Shown: positions 38,554-42,160 of the stretch, piece by piece | How the letters are laid out: every line of letters begins with the position of its first letter | Numbering within the stretch: the first letter of the stretch is position 1 | Assembly: GCA_023264015.1 (NCBI GenBank) | Contig: JALQTJ010000008.1 | Coordinates: 1 to 42,160 of the forward strand | DNA length: 42,160 bases | Direction: 5' to 3' | Source of the DNA: Flavobacteriaceae bacterium | Lineage (GTDB): Bacteria > Bacteroidota > Bacteroidia > Flavobacteriales > Flavobacteriaceae | Position numbers and translations under genes: made by a program | The notes under the pieces: model-generated | The model's input: the letters and a program-made list of their open reading frames with translations, nothing else | Database searches by the model: none | What the model was told of the DNA's origin: nothing

Positions 38554-39988
38554 CTTGTTTTGGCTTTAATCCCATACTCTTGGCTTTCTCGAACATATAG
38601 GCTTTGGCTTCTTCATAATCGTTTGAAATTTCACCCTCTAGGATAGCTTCTTTAATAGCTTCTTTGAGGACACCAATCTCTTTTCCGGGCTGCAGATCGA
38701 AGACTTCCATAATTTCTGCTCCGTCTACTGGAGGTTGAAAATTTCGGATGCGATCACGCTCTTCTACCTCTTGAATTTTTGCGCGCACCCTCTGAAAATT
38801 GTCCTTGTAGCGCTTTTGTTTTCTCGGATTCTTTGTGGTAATATCTGCCTCACAAAGCATCATGAGACTTTCAATTTGATCTCCAGCGTCGAAAACAAGC
38901 CTTCTTACCGCAGAATCGGTCACAAACTGCTCAGAGATAACAATGGGCCTAGAGCTCATGAGCACCATCTTTTGAACAAACTTCATCGAGTCGTTTAACG
39001 GCATTTTTAAACGTTTGAATAGTTTGTAAACCATTTTAGAGCCGACGAATTCGTGGCCGTGAAAACTAAAGCCTATTTTTTCGTCAAAACGTTTGGTCGG
39101 TGCCTTACCTATGTCATGCAGAAGAGCGGCCCATCTCAACCAGAGGTTGTCGCTTACAGCTGCTAGGTTATCTACCACTTCTAAGGTGTGCCAAAAGTTG
39201 TCCTTATGGGTCATCCCTTCAATTTCATCGATGCCTTTCAAAGCGCTCAGTTCAGGTAATATAAGCGGTAAAAGACCAGAATTTTCAAGAAGACCGAAGC
39301 CTATAGAAGGTTTTACTGTTGACAGTATTTTGTTAAGCTCTGTAACGATACGTTCTTTGGATACAATAGCAATGCGCTCCTTCTGTGCCGCAATAGCCTT
39401 TAGGGTAATCGGATCAATCTCAAAGTTCAATTGCGCCGCAAAACGAATAGCTCTAAGCATTCTCAGAGGATCGTCGCTAAAGGTAACCTCAGGTTCTAAT
39501 GGGGTGACGATTCTCTTTTGGCGAAGGTGTTCGATTCCGTTAAAGGGGTCTAAGAACTCACCAAAGCGATTAGCATTCAAACAGATGGCCATGGCGTTTA
39601 TGGTAAAATCTCTTCGATTTTGATCGTCCTCAAGCGTCCCATCAGTCACGATGGGTTTTCTAGAATTTGATTGGTAGCTTTCTTTTCGTGCTCCAACAAA
39701 CTCTAACTCAAGATCTTGATACTTCAGCATTGCTGTGCCGAAGGTTTTAAAAATGGACACTTTTGGATTCCCCTCTAAGGACTGACTAAGGGCTTCCGCT
39801 AATTCGATCGCATTGCCGAGTGTGACAATATCTATATCAAACTTGAAAGGACGTCCGAGCAGGTGATCTCGAACATAGCCACCAATGACAAAGCATTCGA
39901 GATTTAATGCATCAGCAATCGCGCCAATTTTCGCAAAAATGGGGTACTTAATTGCTTCAGGAAGCTTTTCGATACGATTTGAAGGCAT
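38546..39988 (-). CDS. cca: CCA tRNA nucleotidyltransferase with HD domain
   Basis: Adds or repairs the 3'-terminal CCA of tRNAs. 480 residues. The class II nucleotidyltransferase head has CFVIGGYVRDHLLGRPFKFDIDIV with the metal Asp pair, then RRDFTINAMAI, DPFNGIEHLRQKRIVTPLEP and SDDPLRMLRAIRFAAQLNF. An HD phosphohydrolase domain follows (RWAALLHDIGKAPTKRF, HGHEFVGSK). The C-terminus is helical. It lies 43 bases after dapD, so it could be co-transcribed with it. Its end overlaps ctaA. Confidence 0.95.
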   Translation of the reverse strand: MPSNRIEKLPEAIKYPIFAKIGAIADALNLECFVIGGYVRDHLLGRPFKFDIDIVTLGNAIELAEALSQSLEGNPKVSIFKTFGTAMLKYQDLELEFVGARKESYQSNSRKPIVTDGTLEDDQNRRDFTINAMAICLNANRFGEFLDPFNGIEHLRQKRIVTPLEPEVTFSDDPLRMLRAIRFAAQLNFEIDPITLKAIAAQKERIAIVSKERIVTELNKILSTVKPSIGFGLLENSGLLPLILPELSALKGIDEIEGMTHKDNFWHTLEVVDNLAAVSDNLWLRWAALLHDIGKAPTKRFDEKIGFSFHGHEFVGSKMVYKLFKRLKMPLNDSMKFVQKMVLMSSRPIVISEQFVTDSAVRRLVFDAGDQIESLMMLCEADITTKNPRKQKRYKDNFQRVRAKIQEVEERDRIRNFQPPVDGAEIMEVFDLQPGKEIGVLKEAIKEAILEGEISNDYEEAKAYMFEKAKSMGLKPKQDV

Positions 39989-40031
39989 TTTTCGTCCTAA
40001 GAGTCCAGTAAAGGTAGTGTTTTATGCCGTT

Positions 40032-40850
40032 TTAGACCGAAACACCATAGGTTCTCAATGCGTCGTTTAATGAGGTTTTCTTATCGGTGCTTTCTTTCCT
40101 TTCTCCAATGATGAGCGCACATGATACACCATACGATCCGGCTTTGAACTCTTTAGTGTAGGTCCCAGGAATAACCACTTTTCGAGCAGGGACCTCTCCC
40201 TGATAATAAACGGGCTCTTCTTGAGTAACATCAATGATTTTTGTGGATGCTGTAAGTACCACATTTGCACCTAGCACCGCTTCTTTGCCTACACGGACAC
40301 CTTCAACTACAATACTTCTAGAACCTAAAAATGCATTGTCTTCTACAATCACTGGGGTAGCCTGAAGTGGCTCTAGCACGCCTCCGATACCAACGCCACC
40401 AGAAAGGTGTACGTTTTTTCCGATCTGAGCACAGCTCCCAACAGTAGCCCAGGTATCAACCATGGTTCCTTCGTCTACATAAGCGCCTATATTCACATAG
40501 CTTGGCATCAAAATCGTGCCACTTGAAACGTAAGCCCCATGCCTTACCACGGCATTTGGCACTACGCGAACCCCTTTTTCAGCATAATTTCTCTTGAGAG
40601 GAATTTTATCGTGGTATTCAAAAATACCGGCTTCGAGGGTCTCCATTTTTTGGATCGGAAAATAAAGGACTACTGCTTTTTTTACCCATTCATTTGCAAT
40701 CCATTCTCCACTTTCATTTGGAGCAGCACAACGCAAAGAGCCTCCATCTAAAAGTTCAATAACCTCACGGATAGCATCTTGATATCCCTTTTCATTTAAG
40801 AGTTCTCGGTTTTCCCAAGCGTCTTCTATTCTTTTTCTTAGCTCTTGCAT
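40032..40850 (-). CDS. dapD: Tetrahydrodipicolinate N-succinyltransferase
   Basis: Transfers succinyl from CoA to tetrahydrodipicolinate in the succinylase branch of lysine and diaminopimelate synthesis. 272 residues, normal length. The N-terminal helical part includes MQELRKRIEDAWENRE. The left-handed beta helix of hexapeptide repeats covers about 95-230, with VRHGAYVSSGTILMPSYVNIGAYV, SGGVGIGGVLEPLQATPVIVEDNAFLGSRSIVVEGV and GEVPARKVVIPGT. With lysA at 30.2-31.4 kb the window supplies two enzymes of this pathway. Confidence 0.96.
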   Translation of the reverse strand: MQELRKRIEDAWENRELLNEKGYQDAIREVIELLDGGSLRCAAPNESGEWIANEWVKKAVVLYFPIQKMETLEAGIFEYHDKIPLKRNYAEKGVRVVPNAVVRHGAYVSSGTILMPSYVNIGAYVDEGTMVDTWATVGSCAQIGKNVHLSGGVGIGGVLEPLQATPVIVEDNAFLGSRSIVVEGVRVGKEAVLGANVVLTASTKIIDVTQEEPVYYQGEVPARKVVIPGTYTKEFKAGSYGVSCALIIGERKESTDKKTSLNDALRTYGVSV

Positions 40851-40866
40851 TGTCGTCTATTTTTTG

Positions 40867-40874
40867 CAAAGATA
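40867..40874 (-). promoter_or_regulatory. -7 promoter element TATCTTTG for dapD
   Basis: Minus-strand TATCTTTG (plus CAAAGATA) is an exact TAnnTTTG, 16 bases before the dapD ATG. A minus-strand TTTG at 40900-40903 lies 25 bases upstream, slightly longer than usual. Confidence 0.5.
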
Positions 40875-40887
40875 CATTGACCCTGAG

Positions 40888-40917
40888 TTTGTGACAGTTC
40901 AAATTGACCTATTTTTG
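40888..40917 (+). promoter_or_regulatory. ruvX promoter TTTG-N18-TATTTTTG
   Basis: TTTG (40888-40891), an 18-base spacer and TATTTTTG (40910-40917) fit both Bacteroidota promoter elements at ideal spacing, the best match in the window. Transcription should start near 40923, about 12 bases before the ruvX TTG. Confidence 0.7.
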
Positions 40918-40934
40918 TGGCAAAATAATGCCTC

Positions 40935-41345
40935 TTGGAACGAGTAGTTGGACTTGATGTTGGTACAAAGCGCACGGGAATTTCTTCGGGATACACCGCC
41001 CTTGGAATTGCCTCGGGTTATAGTGCTGTAGAAACCAAACAGCTTCTTTCGACCTTGACTCAACTCCATAACGAAGAGCCAATTGCTGTTCTTGTGGTGG
41101 GCAAACCACTTCAAATGAATGGTGAGCCCTCCGAATCGATGGGGTTTATTGAAAAAAAAGTTCAAGAGATAACGAACGCCCTCCATCTGTCAGTTGCTTG
41201 GCAGGATGAACGTTTTACTTCAAAAATGGCATCTAAAGCGTTAGTGGATATGAATGTTCGTAAATCGGTCCGTCAAAACCGTTCCGTTATCGATGAGGTG
41301 AGCGCGACCCTAATTCTTCAATCTTATTTTGACAGCCGCTTATGA
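40935..41345 (+). CDS. ruvX: Putative pre-16S rRNA nuclease / Holliday junction resolvase RuvX (YqgF)
   Basis: An RNase H-fold nuclease, 136 residues, implicated in 16S rRNA 5' maturation and in Holliday junction cleavage. Motifs are VVGLDVGTKRTGIS with catalytic Asp8, VVGKPLQMNGEPSE, WQDERFTSKMA with the acidic Glu, and DEVSATLILQSYF with the last Asp. The start must be TTG at 40935: an in-frame TAA lies at 40926-40928 and no ATG or GTG occurs before the catalytic Asp. Its stop overlaps the def start by four bases (ATGA). Confidence 0.92.
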   Translation: MERVVGLDVGTKRTGISSGYTALGIASGYSAVETKQLLSTLTQLHNEEPIAVLVVGKPLQMNGEPSESMGFIEKKVQEITNALHLSVAWQDERFTSKMASKALVDMNVRKSVRQNRSVIDEVSATLILQSYFDSRL

Positions 41346-41932
41346 TACTTCCTATTATCGCATATGGAGATCCAGTTTTAAAACGAAAAGCACTTCCTAT
41401 CTCAAAGGATTATGAGGGTTTAGAACAATTGATTGAATCGATGTGGGAGACCATGTATCACGCTCATGGAGTGGGATTAGCTGCACCGCAAATCGGAAAA
41501 TCTATCCGGCTTTTTGTGATAGACGGTAGTCCGTTTGCTGACGATGAAGACGCTACACCTAACGACCAGCTTGTATTGAAGAGTTTTAAAAAGGTATTTA
41601 TCAATGCCGAAATGCTAACTGAAGAAGGGGATGATTTTTCCTTTACTGAAGGGTGTTTAAGTATTCCTGATATTCGTGAAGATGTGACGCGCCCATCGGT
41701 AATTCGTTTGCGTTATTTAGATGAGAACTTTAAAGAGCAGGTTGAAGAATTTTCAGGATTAGCAGCGCGTATCATTCAACACGAATACGACCATATTGAA
41801 GGGGTCTTATTCACAGACAAACTTTCACCCTTAAAGAAGCGTTTGATCAAAGGGAAGCTCGATAAAATTAGTAGAGGGATGGTAGAGTCAGACTACCGCA
41901 TGAAATTTTTTACAAAAAGCAAAAAACGATGA
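41342..41932 (+). CDS. def: Peptide deformylase
   Basis: Removes the formyl group from nascent N-terminal Met using a bound Fe2+ or Zn2+. 196 residues. The three family motifs are GVGLAAP (43-49), EGCLS (103-107) with the metal Cys, and HEYDH (147-151) with two metal His and the catalytic Glu. Start and stop each overlap a neighbour by four bases, so ruvX-def-DUF5606 are translationally coupled. Confidence 0.97.
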   Translation: MILPIIAYGDPVLKRKALPISKDYEGLEQLIESMWETMYHAHGVGLAAPQIGKSIRLFVIDGSPFADDEDATPNDQLVLKSFKKVFINAEMLTEEGDDFSFTEGCLSIPDIREDVTRPSVIRLRYLDENFKEQVEEFSGLAARIIQHEYDHIEGVLFTDKLSPLKKRLIKGKLDKISRGMVESDYRMKFFTKSKKR

Positions 41933-42160
41933 GTAAAGAACTTGAGACGATTATTTCAATAGCTGGATACCCTGGCTTATTTAAACTTTTAGCACAAACA
42001 AAAGGCGGTTTCGTCGCAGAATCTCTTCAAGATCAAAAGCGAGTAACGGTACCTTTGCGTGCTAAGGTGAGCATGCTTAGCGAGATTGCGGTATATACCT
42101 TAGAGAAAGAGATGCCTTTGTTAGAGGTGTTTCAATTGATTTACGAAAAAGAAGGCGGAA
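41929..42160 (+). CDS. DUF5606 family protein, truncated by the window end
   Basis: The first 77 codons of a gene that runs off the end. The start overlaps the def stop (ATGA). The visible part reads MSKELETIISIAGYPGLFKL, then TKGGFVAESLQDQKRVTVPL and VSMLSEIAVYTLEKEMPLLEVFQLIYEKEGG, which fits DUF5606, a small cytoplasmic protein I know only from Bacteroidota. Function unknown. The C-terminus cannot be assessed. Confidence 0.85.
   Translation, partial: MSKELETIISIAGYPGLFKLLAQTKGGFVAESLQDQKRVTVPLRAKVSMLSEIAVYTLEKEMPLLEVFQLIYEKEGG

Noticed and set aside
39093-39623. Open frame of 176 codons on the plus strand inside cca
   Set aside because: Antisense shadow of the tRNA nucleotidyltransferase gene; composition rich in Ser and Arg with no family signal.
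40917-40931. Possible sigma-54 site TGGCAAAATAATGCC before ruvX
   Set aside because: GG and GC are nine bases apart instead of ten, and a perfectly spaced -33/-7 promoter already explains the region.
1-42160. CRISPR array, tRNA, rRNA, phage, integron, defence or secretion island
   Set aside because: No regularly spaced repeats, no cloverleaf sequences in the gaps, and nearly every base belongs to a recognisable core gene; the window looks like ordinary core chromosome.

Overview
The window is a gene-dense (about 95 % coding), unbroken stretch of core chromosome from a member of the Bacteroidota, most likely a marine-type Flavobacteriales. Several things point there. The glutamine synthetase is the short GSII type. 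The gene set includes lineage-typical proteins (DUF3276/PUR, DUF5606, a long NusB, a DnaJ with two zinc motifs, a cyclophilin-FKBP fusion). Starts mostly lack Shine-Dalgarno sequences and are preceded by A/T-rich leaders. Many genes are preceded by TAnnTTTG, the Bacteroidota -7 element. I see no rRNA, tRNA, CRISPR array, insertion sequence, prophage or plasmid-type island, and no gene-free gap longer than about 185 bases.

Layout. 1-6.6 kb: a Na+/Ca2+ antiporter, glutamine synthetase (minus strand), then purM, prfA, pyrF and an alpha/beta hydrolase. 6.6-10.2 kb: an Lrp/AsnC regulator overlapping a DUF1684 lipoprotein, then a minus-strand nitrogen operon (PII, ammonium channel, outer-membrane barrel protein). 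10.3-12.0 kb: ilvE, a small membrane protein and the fluoride channel crcB, translationally coupled on the minus strand. 12.0-15.3 kb: mnmD, a TIGR01777 oxidoreductase, grpE and dnaJ. 15.5-19.5 kb: an operon of a sigma-54-type response regulator without a DNA-binding domain, an M28 peptidase, a dual-family peptidyl-prolyl isomerase and a YfiT/DinB protein. 19.5-24.3 kb (minus): an M14 peptidase, DUF3276 and an ABC exporter. 24.3-29.6 kb: nusB, DUF1573, yajC, pyrD, HMG-CoA lyase and guaB. 29.6-34.8 kb: a periplasmic thioredoxin and lysA (minus), sucC, and uvrB (minus). 34.8-40.9 kb: an unannotated kinase-like protein (plus), then ndpA/yejK, a pRiA4b-ORF3 protein, ctaA, cca and dapD on the minus strand. 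40.9-42.16 kb: ruvX, def and a truncated DUF5606 gene running off the end.

Together the genes cover housekeeping: purine and pyrimidine synthesis (purM, guaB, pyrF, pyrD), lysine/diaminopimelate (dapD, lysA), nitrogen assimilation (GSII, PII, Amt), translation and tRNA maturation (prfA, mnmD, cca, def), protein folding and DNA repair. I found no self-evident new defence or mobile system. The most interesting signals are: a conserved-looking protein beside uvrB that carries the pattern of a protein-kinase-like fold; a striking double palindrome over the guaB promoter and start codon; a near-consensus sigma-54 promoter overlapping a -7 box upstream of grpE-dnaJ; the sigma-54-type regulator lacking its HTH; and an outer-membrane protein co-operonic with PII-Amt. 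All functional statements are from reading the sequence without database searches.
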